Positions 48,683 through 58,420 of a DNA stretch of 63,305 bases are shown here, one piece after another; position 1 is the stretch's first letter, and each line of letters opens with the position of its first letter. A model generated the notes under the pieces. The model was given only the letters and a program-made list of their open reading frames with translations, was not told the origin of the DNA and searched no databases. Source of the DNA: Candidatus Burkholderia verschuerenii (lineage in GTDB: Bacteria; Pseudomonadota; Gammaproteobacteria; Burkholderiales; Burkholderiaceae); the NCBI RefSeq assembly GCF_001189365.1, contig NZ_LFJJ01000008.1, positions 1-63,305 of the forward strand, given 5' to 3'. Both the position numbers and the translations under genes were made by a program.

Positions 48683-49892
48683 ATGGAACTGTCTGAAAAG
48701 CTCGAAGTGCTCGCGGACGCCGCCAAATACGACGCTTCCTGCGCCAGCAGCGGCGCGCCGAAGCGCGAATCGCGCGGTATCGACGGACTGGGCGCGAGTA
48801 CCGGCTCGGGCATCTGTCACAGCTTCACGCCGGACGGGCGCTGCGTCTCGCTGCTCAAGATACTGCTGACGAACTTTTGTCTTTACGATTGCCAGTACTG
48901 CGTCAATCGCCGTTCGAGCAATGTGCCGCGCGCACGCTTCACGCCCGATGAAGTCGTCACGTTGACGATGGACTTTTATCGCCGCAATTACATCGACGGC
49001 CTGTTCCTCAGTTCCGGCGTGATTCGCTCGTCGAATTACACGATGGAGCAACTCGTGCTCGTCGCCAAGACGCTTCGGCAGAAGCACGGTTTTCGCGGTT
49101 ATATCCATCTCAAGACCATTCCGGATGCCGACGCCGAACTCATCGAACAGGCCGGGCGCTATGCGGACCGGCTGAGCGTGAATATCGAGTTGCCGACGGA
49201 GATCAGTCTCGCGCGGCTCGCGCCGGAGAAAAGCGGCCGCACCATCAAGCTCGCGATGGGCAATATCCGCATGGCGAGCGAAGAGTCGGAAGCGGAGCCG
49301 CGCGCTGCGTTTCGCGCCGGCTGGGCAGAGCACGCAGATGATCGTCGGCGCGGACGAAACCGACGATCGCACCATCCTCGGCACAGCGGAAACGCTGTAT
49401 GGCTCGTATCAGCTCAAGCGCGTCTATTACTCGGCGTTCAGCCCGATACCCGATAGCCTGTCCGGCGTGCCGGCGAAGGCGCCGCCGCTGTTGAGCAAGC
49501 ATCGGCTGTATCAGGCGGATTTTCTGATGCGCGGTTACGGATTCGCCGCCGCCGAACTGCTCGGCAACGAAGGCAATTTGCCGCTCGACGTCGATCCGAA
49601 ACTCGCGTGGGCGCTGCTGCATCGCGAGCAATTTCCGGTCGATTTCAACCGCGCGCCCTTGCGGATGATCGCGCGCGTGCCGGGCATCGGCATGCGCAAC
49701 GCCAAGCGCATCGTCGAATTGCGGCGCGCGCGGCGCGTGCGCTATCAGGATCTCGTGCGGCTGCGCTGCGGCATGGAGAAGGTCAAGCCTTTCGTCGTCA
49801 CCGACGATTACCGGCCGCCGCTGCGCGAGGCGCAATCGGACCATTTGCGGCGCTCGCTTTCCACCGGTCCGGTGCAGCTTTCGCTGATCTGA
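48683..49892 (+). pseudogene. Radical-SAM DNA modification/repair protein, frameshifted
   Basis: About 403 residues when joined, of the family often named 'putative DNA modification/repair radical SAM protein'. The cluster-binding Cys residues are in NFCLYDCQYCVNRRS (CxxxCxxC, about residue 72). The frame changes near 49297-49303 in a CG-rich run, before RFAPAGQSTQMIVGADET, consistent with loss of one CG unit. The C-terminal part has a helix-hairpin-helix motif (ARVPGIGMRNAKRIVELR), which suits DNA binding. It lies behind a LexA box and one base before udgX. Confidence 0.85.
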
Positions 49893-49893
49893 C

Positions 49894-51327
49894 GTGCACG
49901 TCATTTCGATCGACGACGACTTCGACGCGTGGCACAACGCCGCGCGCGATGCGCTCGCGCACGGCTGGACGCCCGAATCGATCGAATGGCGCGTCGAGCG
50001 TCACGATGCCGCCGCGCTGTCGCTGTTCGATGCGCAAACCGATGCCGAAACTGCGCCGCCAAAACCCGCCGAAGCATCGCCCGTGCGCATCTCCAAGGAA
50101 CTCGCCTCGCAACTGAAGGACGCCTCGCACTTTCGCGATCCGAATCGCTGGGGCTTTCTGTATCGCGTGCTGTGGCGCTGGGCGCAGGGCGATCGCTCGT
50201 CCGCCTCTCCCGCCGATGAAGACGGCGCGCGTCTCAACAAGATGGCGAAATCCGTGCGTCGCGTACAGCATGACATGATCGCCTATGTGCGTTTCCGTCA
50301 GCGCGATGCATCGCTCGGGCCGCCGGAATATGTCGCGTGGTACGAGCCCGATCACGACGTGCTCGCGTGGGGCGCGGAGCATTTTGCGGCGCGCATGGGG
50401 CGCTCGACCTGGCTGATCACCACGCCCGATGGCGCGGCGATGTTCGACGTCGCGCATCTGCATCTGGAACGCCGCCGCAACTTCGCCGCCGATCACCAAT
50501 GCGACACGCCCGATGCCGCCGAAGCACTGTGGATGACCTACTACCGCAGCATCTTCAATCCGGCGCGGCTGAACGAATCCGCGCTCGAGCAGCATATGCC
50601 GGTGCGTTTCTGGAAAGGCTTGCCCGAAGGCGCGCTGATTCCCAGCCTCGTCAGTCAGGCGCGCGGCGGAGTGCGCCGGGTCGGACAGGCGCAGCATGTT
50701 GGCGCGCTCGGCGGCAAGGCCGTTCAGGTCGATGCGCTCGATGCCCAGCCCGCCCGGGATGCGCCGACATCGCTCGACGACTGCCGCCGCTGCGATCTAT
50801 GGCGGCACGCGACGCAAGCCGTGGCAGGCGAGGGTCCGTCGGACGCGCGCATCATGCTGCTCGGCGAACAGCCGGGCGATCAGGAGGATTTGAAGGGCGA
50901 GCCGTTCGTCGGTCCGGCGGGCCAGTTGCTCGACGACGCGATGCGGCGCGCCGGCGTGCCGCGCGAGCAGGTGTATCTGACCAACGCGGTGAAGCATTTC
51001 AAGTGGGAGCCGCGCGGCAAGCGCCGTCTGCACAAGACGCCCGGGCAGCAGGAAGTCGAGGCATGCGCGTACTGGCTGGAGCGCGAGCTGCACGATATCG
51101 GCGCGCGCGTGATCGTCACGCTCGGCGCGACGGCGCTGGCCGCGCTGCTCGGCCACCGCGCGACCTTGCAGGCGCATCTCGGCCGGGTGACGCCGTATGG
51201 CGACAAGGTGATCGTCGCGACCTATCACCCGTCATACGCGCTGCGTCAGAACGACGATGCCGCGCGCGAAAAAAACGTCGCGGCCATCGTCGCGGCTCTG
51301 GAACAGGCGCGCTCGCTTACCGGTTGA
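49894..51327 (+). CDS. udgX: UdgX-type uracil-DNA binding protein with an N-terminal DUF4130 domain
   Basis: A 477-residue protein. Residues about 80-240 form a DUF4130 domain. The C-terminal uracil-DNA glycosylase fold has LGEQPGDQED (motif 1) and KRRLHKTPG, the loop with the His that in UdgX proteins bonds covalently to the abasic site after uracil removal; ATYHPSYAL is the later motif. It would thus bind and cap uracil in DNA. The start is GTG at 49894, one base after the radical-SAM stop, so the genes are co-transcribed under the LexA box. Intact. Confidence 0.9.
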   Translation: MHVISIDDDFDAWHNAARDALAHGWTPESIEWRVERHDAAALSLFDAQTDAETAPPKPAEASPVRISKELASQLKDASHFRDPNRWGFLYRVLWRWAQGDRSSASPADEDGARLNKMAKSVRRVQHDMIAYVRFRQRDASLGPPEYVAWYEPDHDVLAWGAEHFAARMGRSTWLITTPDGAAMFDVAHLHLERRRNFAADHQCDTPDAAEALWMTYYRSIFNPARLNESALEQHMPVRFWKGLPEGALIPSLVSQARGGVRRVGQAQHVGALGGKAVQVDALDAQPARDAPTSLDDCRRCDLWRHATQAVAGEGPSDARIMLLGEQPGDQEDLKGEPFVGPAGQLLDDAMRRAGVPREQVYLTNAVKHFKWEPRGKRRLHKTPGQQEVEACAYWLERELHDIGARVIVTLGATALAALLGHRATLQAHLGRVTPYGDKVIVATYHPSYALRQNDDAAREKNVAAIVAALEQARSLTG

Positions 51328-51330
51328 ACC

Positions 51331-52122
51331 TCAGCCGAATGCCGCGCGGACCACGCCGCCATCCGCGCGCAAGGCCGCACCATTGGTCGCGGACGACCGT
51401 TCCGAGCACACGTACACCACCATATTGGCGATTTCCTCAGGCGTGATGAAGCGCTTGAGGATCGAACTCGGGCGCGCCTGTTCGAAGAATTCCTTCTGGA
51501 ATTCTTCGAAGCTCTTGCCGCCGCTCAGCTTGTTGACGAACTCGGTGACGCCTTCGGAACTCGTCGGTCCCGGCAGCACGGAATTGACGGTGACGCCGGT
51601 GCCCGCGCACGTCTCCGCGAGGCCGCGCGACAACGCCAGTTGCGCGGTCTTGGTCATGCCGTAATGAATCATTTCGACGGGAATCTGAATGCCGCTCTTG
51701 CTGCTGATAAAGACCACGCGCCCCCAGTTCTTTTCCTTCATCTTCGGCAGATACGCGCGCGACAGACGCACGCCCGACATCACGTTGGCATTGAAAAAGC
51801 GCTGCCATTCGTCGTCGGAAATCTCCTCGAAGGGCTTCGGATCGAAAATGCCCATGTTGTTCACGAGGATATCGACTTCGGGAAAGCGCTTGACCAGCGC
51901 ATCGACATCGGCGGGATTGGACATGTCGCCGGCGAAACCTTCGGCGCGCGCATCGGGCACGAGTTCCTGAAGCCGCGTGATGGCATCGTCGACGGACGAT
52001 TGCGAGCGGCCGTTGACGATCACGCGCGCTTCCTCGCGCGCGAGCGCCACCGCGATGGCGTGACCGATGCCCTTGGTCGAGCCCGATACCAGCGCGAGCT
52101 TGTTGGCGATCTTGAGGTCCAT
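51331..52122 (-). CDS. Short-chain dehydrogenase/reductase
   Basis: A 263-residue SDR with the cofactor loop SGSTKGIG, NNMG, and the Ser-Tyr-Lys set in SSKSGIQIPVEMIHYGMTK. The start at 52122 has AAGGAG upstream. The substrate cannot be determined. It converges on udgX with a gap of only three bases. The 235 bases between it and the divergent DUF4410 gene hold no recognised site. Intact. Confidence 0.8.
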   Translation of the reverse strand: MDLKIANKLALVSGSTKGIGHAIAVALAREEARVIVNGRSQSSVDDAITRLQELVPDARAEGFAGDMSNPADVDALVKRFPEVDILVNNMGIFDPKPFEEISDDEWQRFFNANVMSGVRLSRAYLPKMKEKNWGRVVFISSKSGIQIPVEMIHYGMTKTAQLALSRGLAETCAGTGVTVNSVLPGPTSSEGVTEFVNKLSGGKSFEEFQKEFFEQARPSSILKRFITPEEIANMVVYVCSERSSATNGAALRADGGVVRAAFG

Positions 52123-52357
52123 TCTGGCTCCTTCGAAAAATATGGCGAAAAGGTGCATGCGGGGCGCGCGCGAGTGCGCATGCGTGAGCAGCAGTTAACC
52201 AGAAGCCGGAAAAGTCTACTCAAACCGTGCCGCGAACACGCGCCTCAAATAATAAGGATGCCGTATCAAATGGATGAAACATCGCGACATAATTCGTCGA
52301 TAGCCACCTCGGAAGCCTTCGTCCATAGTGTCGTCAAACGATTCCTGGAGGTGTGAC

Positions 52358-53155
52358 ATGTCTTACCCGATTCGACGTATCGCGGACAAAGCCAAACGCG
52401 CGCTGGTCGCGAGCCTGCTGGTCGGCACGGCGCTGGTCGCCGGCTGCGCGAGCACGGTCGCGGATGCGGATGCGGATGCGGATGCGGACGGCATCGTGCC
52501 GCCGGCGGCCGCGGCCGTCGCGCGTCCCGACAACATTTACGTCTACGCATTCTCGAGCGACGCCGGCAACGTGCAGCTCGACAATCACGGCATGGTGACC
52601 AAACTGACGAATGCCTTCTCCGACGACAGCGCCGCCAAGCAACAGGCGCAGCAGGTGCAAAAAGCGGGCGAGGCGCGCAACGAAGTCGCCGATGCGATCG
52701 TCGCCAAACTGCAGTCGATGGGCCTGCGCGCGATCCGCGCCAACGTGCCGCCGCCCGACGATCAGAACGTACTGGTCGTCACCGGCGATATCGACAGCAT
52801 CGACGCGGGCAATCGCCGCCGCCGCATGCTGATCGGCCTCGGCGCGGGACAGAGCAAGGTCGGCGCGACCGTGTAACTGATGTACAAGCCGGCGCACGGC
52901 ACGCCGCGTCTGATCGAAGCCTTCGACGCCGATGCCGACAGCGGCCATGCGCCGGGCATGGCGGAAATGGTCGGCATCGGCGCGGCGGCAGGGCATGCGG
53001 CGACGTCGCTGGCGGTCTCGGGCGGCGTGCATGCGGCGACCGAAACGAAGCGCACGACGGTGACATCGGACGGCAAGCGTCTCGGCGACAAGATAGCGGA
53101 ACAGATCGGCGAGATCGGCGCGGCGCAAGGCTGGATGGGCAAGACGGGAGCGTAA
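52358..53155 (+). pseudogene. DUF4410 lipoprotein, interrupted by an ochre stop
   Basis: About 265 codons. The signal ends in a lipobox (LVGTALVAGC), so it is a lipoprotein. A 6-bp repeat follows (ADADADADADG). The conserved core ends at AGQSKVGATV, then TAA at 52874-52876, and the same frame continues as LMYKPAHGTPRLIEAFDADADSG to the natural stop at 53155. In relatives Gln occupies the stop position, so CAA was probably changed to TAA. A GGAGGT site precedes the ATG. The function of the family is unknown. Confidence 0.75.
52460..52489. repeat. 6-bp tandem repeat in the DUF4410 gene
   Basis: GCGGAT is present four times followed by the variant GCGGAC, giving an Ala-Asp repeat just after the lipobox Cys region. 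Changes in unit number leave the frame intact. Confidence 0.7.
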
Positions 53156-53262
53156 GCTTTTCGACAGCGCAATCGGCATGCCATCCGACACCTTCAGGCA
53201 CCAGCAGGCACGCGTCTTGCAGTCAGCGAAGGCACGAATCTCCGCCCACGCGAGGCCCGCGC

Positions 53263-54543
53263 ATGCCGATGATCGCTGCCATTCTCCTGACGGTCGTCGC
53301 GACCGTCATCGTCGTGCTGGTGATCGCCAATCTGACGAGCGGCGAAAAGAAGGTCGAACACAAGATCGAACGGCTCTACGCCAGCGACGAACCGCAATTT
53401 CTCCGTTCGATGGGCCTGCTGCTTGGGCCGCCCGTCGTCGCCGGCAACCGCTTCGAGGTGCTCGTCAACGGCGACGAAATCTTTCCGTCGATGCTCGACG
53501 GCATCCGCGCTGCGCGGCATACGATCACCTTCGAAACGTTTATCTACTGGTCGGGCGAAATCGGCGAGCGCGTGGCGCAGGCGCTGGCGGATCAGGCGCG
53601 CGCGGGCATCGCGGTGCATGTGCTGCTCGACTGGGTCGGTTCGTCGAAGATGGACAAGCGCTACCTGAGCATGCTGTGCGACGCGGGCGCGCAAGTCGTG
53701 CAGTATCGCCGCACTGGACCGGGCTCGGCCGCATGAACGACCGCACGCACCGCAAGCTGCTGGTGATCGACGGACGCATCGGTTTTACGGGCGGCGTCGG
53801 TCGGGATCGCGGAGGAATGGACCGGCCACGCGCAGGACGAAAAACATTGGCGCGATACGCATTTTCGTGTCGAAGGCCCGGCGGTCGGACAGATGCAGGC
53901 CGTGTTCATGGACAACTGGGTGAAGGCGACCGGCAACGTGCTGCACGGCGCGCAGTACTTTCCCGATATCGCGCCGCTCACCGGACCTGGCGACGGCCTC
54001 GCGCACATGTTCAGCAGTTCGCTCTCCGGCGGCAGCGACGACATGCAGTTGATGTATCTGATGGCAATCACCGCCGCGACGCATTCGATTCATCTGTCGA
54101 GCGCGTACTTCGTGCCGGACAAGCTGACGATCAACGCCATCGTCGAGGCGCGCAAACGCGGCGTGCAGGTGCGCGTGATCACGCCGGGCAAGCGCATCGA
54201 CACGCATACGGTGCGCGAGGCATCGCGCGCGTGCTGGGGCGATCTGCTGGAGGCGGGCGTCGAGATGCACGAATATCAGCCGACGATGTTCCACTGCAAA
54301 CTGATGGTGGTCGACGAGTGGCTGGTGTCGGTCGGCTCGACCAATTTCGATCCGCGCTCGTTTCGCCTCAACGACGAAGCCAACCTGAACATTTACGATC
54401 GCGCGTTCGCACGCCGTCAGACGGAAATCGTCGCGGAGGATCTGAAGCGTTCGCGGCGCATCACGCTGGACGAATGGCGTCGCCGGCCCTTGATGGAAAA
54501 GGCGCTCGAGCGCGTGGCCGCGCTGCTCGATCCGGAGCTTTGA
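53263..54543 (+). pseudogene. Cardiolipin synthase-like phospholipase D family protein, twice frameshifted
   Basis: About 425 residues when joined. An N-terminal membrane helix (IAAILLTVVATVIVVLVIANL) precedes two HKD motifs: THRKLLVIDGRIGFTGG and MFHCKLMVVDEWLVSVGSTN. Such proteins join phosphatidylglycerol units at the inner membrane. The frame shifts near 53705 (between VVQYR and HWTGLGRMNDRTHRK). It shifts again at 53796-53803, where GTCG is duplicated (GTCGGTCG) just after FTGGV. Removing the 4-bp duplication restores GIAEEWTGHAQDE. No gene of known partner function is adjacent. Confidence 0.85.
53796..53803. repeat. 4-bp tandem duplication causing a frameshift
   Basis: GTCG appears twice in a row in the cardiolipin-synthase-like gene. 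Deleting one copy rejoins the reading frame across the region after the first HKD motif. Confidence 0.7.
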
Positions 54544-54584
54544 TCGGCGCCTTATATCAGACAAAAGTTCATCGAAAAAAAGTA

Positions 54585-54606
54585 CCGGACCGGGCTAAAG
54601 GTCCGG
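54585..54606 (-). terminator. Hairpin with a minus-strand T run
   Basis: CCGGACC (54585-54591) pairs with GGTCCGG (54600-54606) around an eight-base loop. On the minus strand it is followed by seven T residues (A run at 54575-54581). No minus-strand gene ends nearby, so if it acts as a terminator it may block antisense transcription; it could also be incidental. Confidence 0.4.
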
Positions 54607-54661
54607 GGTGCCGCGCCGATAAGACGCTTACGCAAACGAGTCTGTCCTTAACGGCATCCAT

Positions 54662-56740
54662 ATGCACGGCACCTACAACTTATGGCTCGTCGCGGCGTCA
54701 CTGGTCGTCGCGACTCTGGCTTCCTTTACCGCGCTCGATATTTCGGGCCGGCTTGCAGCGCTTTCGAATTCGCGCACGCGCCACGTCTGGCTGGCGGGCG
54801 GCGCGGCATCGATGGGCATCGGCATCTGGTCGATGCACTTCGTCGGCGTGCTGTCCTTCCAGTTGCCCATTCCGCTCGGCTACGACATCGGGATGACCAC
54901 CGGATCGCTCGCGATCGCGGTCGTCGTGTCGTACTTCGCGCTGGGCGTGATCAACGGCGCCAAGCTCACCGCGCGCCGACTGATCGTGTCGAGCGTGGCG
55001 ATGGGCATCGGCATTGCCGCGATGCACTACACCGGCGACGCCGCGATGAAGATGTTCCCCGCGATCAGCTACGATCCGCTGCTGTTCGCCGCGTCGATCG
55101 TGATCGCGATCGTCGCGTCGGGCGCGGCCTTGTGGATCGCCCGGACGCTGTCCGATTCGAACCAGCAGAACGTGTTGCTCAAGCGCACGGGCGCGGCGCT
55201 GGTGATGGGCATCGCGATCTGCGGCATGCACTACACCGGCAACGCGGCGGCCAACTTTCTGCCCGGCTCGGTGTGCGGCGCGGCCAACGGCATCGACGCG
55301 CGCTGGCTCGCGACGACGGTCGCGCTGTTCACGCTGGCGATTCTGTCGATCACGCTGGTGCTGTCGCGCTACGACGCGCACACGTCGGTGCTGGCCGGTT
55401 CGATCTCGCGCCTGAACGGGCAGATCGTCCATATGGCGAGTTTCGACACGCTGACCGACTTGCCGAATCGCCGCACGATGACCGAGCGCATCGAACGCTC
55501 GATTCTGAACGCGACGAGCACCGGCAGCCGTTTCGCGATCCTGTTCATGGACCTCGACGGTTTCAAAACCATCAACGATTCGCTGGGCCACACCGTCGGC
55601 GACGAAGTGCTGAAGGCGTTCTCGAAGCGTCTGCTGCAATGCGTGCGCGGCGGCGATACGGTCGCGCGTCTGGGCGGCGACGAATTCGTCGTGATGCTGG
55701 AGAACCTCAACGTCGCCACCGATGCGGAAAAAATGGCGGAACGCATCCTCGATTCGATGCGCAAGGGCATTCTCGCCGGCAGCCATCCGTTGCAGGTGAT
55801 GCCGAGCATCGGCATTGCGCTGTTCCAGCAGGACGGCATGTCGGTGGATTCGCTGCTCAAGCACGCCGACGTCGCGATGTACGAAGCCAAGCGCGGCGGC
55901 CGCAGCACCTATCGCTTCTTCGAGGCGAGCATGAACGAGGCGGCGGTGCGCACGCTGCGCATCCAGCAGGCGCTGCACGAAGCTTTGGGCTCGGGGCATT
56001 TCTATCTGCTGTTCCAGCCGAAATTCTGCGGCAAGAGCGGCGAACTCGCGGGCGCCGAAGCGCTGATCCGTCTCAATCATCCGGAGATGGGCCTGCTCAC
56101 GCCGATGGAATTCATCCCGATCGCCGAGCGTTCGGGGCAGATCGTGCAGATCGTGCAGATCGGCTACTGGGTCGTGCGCGAGACCTGCCGGCATATTTCG
56201 AAGTGGCGCGCCGAAGGCCGTCCGGCGGTGAAGGTCGCGATCAATCTGTCGCCGCGTCAGATAAGCGAGGCCGATCTCGTGCAGAGCATGCTCAAGATCG
56301 TGCGCGAGCAGGGCATCGCGCCCGAGCAGATCATGTTCGAAATCACCGAGACGGTGGCGATGCAGGACGCGCCGCGCACCATCGAGATGATTCACGCATT
56401 CCAGGAGAACGGCTTCGAGATCGCCATCGACGATTTCGGCACCGGTTATTCGAGTCTCGCGTATTTGCAGCGCTTCCGCGCCAAGCAGCTGAAGATCGAC
56501 CGCTTCTTCACGAACGGGCTGGACGAGAACGGTCAGGAAGGGCGCGCGATCGTATCGGCGATCATCGCGCTGGCGCATTCGCTCGATATGGATGTCGTCG
56601 CGGAGGGCGTCGAGACGGGCTCGCAGCTCGATCGTCTGGAAGACATGATGTGCGACGAGATGCAGGGTTTCCTGCTGGCGAAACCGCTGTCGGCGGATGC
56701 GTTCAGCGATTTGCTGGAGAAGAAGGAAATCGATGCGTGA
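54662..56740 (+). CDS. MHYT-GGDEF-EAL cyclic-di-GMP turnover protein
   Basis: A 692-residue membrane protein. Residues 1-250 form the MHYT sensor, with motifs SMHFVG, AMHYTG and GMHYTG, thought to bind copper and sense O2, CO or NO. A GGDEF domain follows (RLGGDEFVVML, intact site), then an EAL domain (GAEALIRL, DDFGTGYSSLAYL), so both making and breaking of cyclic-di-GMP are possible. Near residue 495 the sequence GQIVQIVQIGYW contains one extra Ile-Val-Gln from a 9-bp repeat. It is a single gene; the ATG at 54662 is the first in frame. Intact. Confidence 0.9.
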   Translation: MHGTYNLWLVAASLVVATLASFTALDISGRLAALSNSRTRHVWLAGGAASMGIGIWSMHFVGVLSFQLPIPLGYDIGMTTGSLAIAVVVSYFALGVINGAKLTARRLIVSSVAMGIGIAAMHYTGDAAMKMFPAISYDPLLFAASIVIAIVASGAALWIARTLSDSNQQNVLLKRTGAALVMGIAICGMHYTGNAAANFLPGSVCGAANGIDARWLATTVALFTLAILSITLVLSRYDAHTSVLAGSISRLNGQIVHMASFDTLTDLPNRRTMTERIERSILNATSTGSRFAILFMDLDGFKTINDSLGHTVGDEVLKAFSKRLLQCVRGGDTVARLGGDEFVVMLENLNVATDAEKMAERILDSMRKGILAGSHPLQVMPSIGIALFQQDGMSVDSLLKHADVAMYEAKRGGRSTYRFFEASMNEAAVRTLRIQQALHEALGSGHFYLLFQPKFCGKSGELAGAEALIRLNHPEMGLLTPMEFIPIAERSGQIVQIVQIGYWVVRETCRHISKWRAEGRPAVKVAINLSPRQISEADLVQSMLKIVREQGIAPEQIMFEITETVAMQDAPRTIEMIHAFQENGFEIAIDDFGTGYSSLAYLQRFRAKQLKIDRFFTNGLDENGQEGRAIVSAIIALAHSLDMDVVAEGVETGSQLDRLEDMMCDEMQGFLLAKPLSADAFSDLLEKKEIDA
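56138..56162. repeat. 9-bp repeat in the EAL domain
   Basis: CAGATCGTG is present twice (56138-56146, 56147-56155) followed by a partial third copy. One unit seems extra when compared with typical EAL sequences (GQIV-x-IG), adding three residues without a frameshift. Confidence 0.65.
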
Positions 56741-56782
56741 AGCGCTTGCGCGCTGAACGCATCAAGCCGCATCAATCGCGCA

Positions 56783-58324
56783 TCAATCCATCGCCGCATG
56801 CGCGATCGACTCGTCCGCCACTTTCTTCATCGGCCGGATCAGCAGAATCAGCGGCACGACCAGCAGCGTCGCCACGAACATCAGCTTGAAGTCGTTCAGA
56901 TACGCGATCATCGCGGCCTGCTGCGTGATGCTTTGATTGAGCATCGCGATATCCTGCATCGAGCCGTTGGCGAGCATCGGCTGCATCAGCGGATTGAAGG
57001 GCGTGATCTGCGCGGCGAGGTCCGCGTGCGCGACCTGCGTGTTGCGCGTCATCAGCGTCTGCACGATCGAAATGCCGATACTGCTGCCGATATTGCGCAT
57101 CAGGCTATACGTCGCGGTGCCGTCGGCGCGCAAGTGCGCGGTCAGCGTCGAGAAGGTCAGCGCCGATAGCGGCACGAACACGAAGCCCAGCCCGAAGCCC
57201 TGAATCACCCCCGGCCACACGATATCCGACGCCGACAGCACGATGGTGCATTGCATCATCTGCCAGAGCGCGAAGGCGGAGATCAGAAAGCCCGCGAGCA
57301 ACAGCACGCGCGCGTCGATGCGCTTGAGCAGCCGTCCCGCGATCAACATCGCCACCATTGTGCCGGCGCCGCTCGGCGCGGTAACGAGACCGGTCGTCGC
57401 GACGGGATAGTTCATCAGGTTCTGCAGCATCGGCGGCAGCAGCGCGCGGGTCGCATACATCACCGCGCCGATCACGAAAATGAAGCAGGTGCCCGTCGCG
57501 AAGTTGCGATCCTTCAGCAACTCGTATTTGAAGAACGAGCGCGCGCCCGCCGTCGCCGTATGCGCGATAAAGAACACGAACGCGACCGCCGCGAGAATCG
57601 CCTCGACGCGGATTTCCATCGAGCCGAACCAGTCGAGCTGTTCGCCGCGATCGAGCATCGCCTAAAACGCGCCGATGGCAAGTCCCAGCGTAACGAACCC
57701 GAAGGCATCGAACTTGACGGTGCGGCGCGCTTCCTGCGTCGGCAAAAAGGTCAACACGCCGAACAAGGCGAACGCGCCGATCGGCACGTTGATAAAGAAC
57801 ACCCAGCGCCAGTTGTAGCTGTCGGTCAGCCAGCCGCCGAGTGTCGGGCCGAGAATCGGGCCGACCATCACGCCCATGCCCCAGATGGCCATCGCCTGAC
57901 CTTGCTTGTCGGGCGGATTGATGTCGAGCAGGATCGACCGCGACAAGGGCACCAGCGCCGCCCCGAAAATTCCCTGCAACAGCCGCGACGCGACGATCTG
58001 CGTCAAGGTTTCCGACAAGCCGCACAGCGCCGACGCCACCGTGAATCCGGCGATCGAAATGCACAGCAAACGTTTGACGCTCAACTGGTCCGCGAGCCAG
58101 CCCGTCAGCGGCGTGGCGATCGCGGCCGCGACGATGTACGACGTCAGCACCCAGGTGATCTCGTCCTGCGACGCCGACAGCGTGCCCTGCATGTGCGGCA
58201 GCGCGACGTTGGCGATGGTGCTGTCGAGCGTCTGGATCAGCGTGGCGAGCATGATCGAGACGGTCAGCATGGTGCGGTTCAGCGGGACGGCGGCGGTTTC
58301 CTGCGAGGCTGCGGAGGCGGACAT
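56783..58324 (-). pseudogene. EmrB-type drug-resistance MFS transporter (DHA2), interrupted by an amber stop
   Basis: A 513-codon gene of the 14-helix DHA2 family. The N-terminal half has GWLADQLSVKRLLCISIAGF and MGVMVGPILGPTLGGWLT (motif C). The stop TAG at 57662-57664 falls between LGLAIGAF and AMLDRGEQLDWFGS, where family members have Gln. The same frame then continues to 56783. The change fits CAG to TAG. The protein would expel toxic compounds with a membrane-fusion partner, not present here. Just before its start lies a palindromic operator; the usual neighbouring regulator is missing. Confidence 0.85.
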
Positions 58325-58370
58325 GGGCCAGGGCCGCTGCGATGCGGCTCGAAATCGTAAGTGAGGTTAT

Positions 58371-58386
58371 GATAAGTATTCTTATC
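58371..58386. promoter_or_regulatory. Palindromic operator between the EmrB-type gene and the integrase
   Basis: GATAAGTATTCTTATC is a perfect 6-bp inverted repeat with a 4-bp centre, and the flanks extend the symmetry (TTAT on one side, CATA on the other). It resembles MarR- or TetR-type operators and lies about 47 bases before the EmrB-type start and 34 before the integrase start. Confidence 0.6.
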
Positions 58387-58420
58387 CTCATAGCTGTGTT
58401 TTTGCGCTAAACTTGCGTTT

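Noticed and set aside
54698..56578. Open frame of about 630 codons on the minus strand
   Set aside because: It is antisense to the intact MHYT-GGDEF-EAL gene and lacks any recognisable domain.
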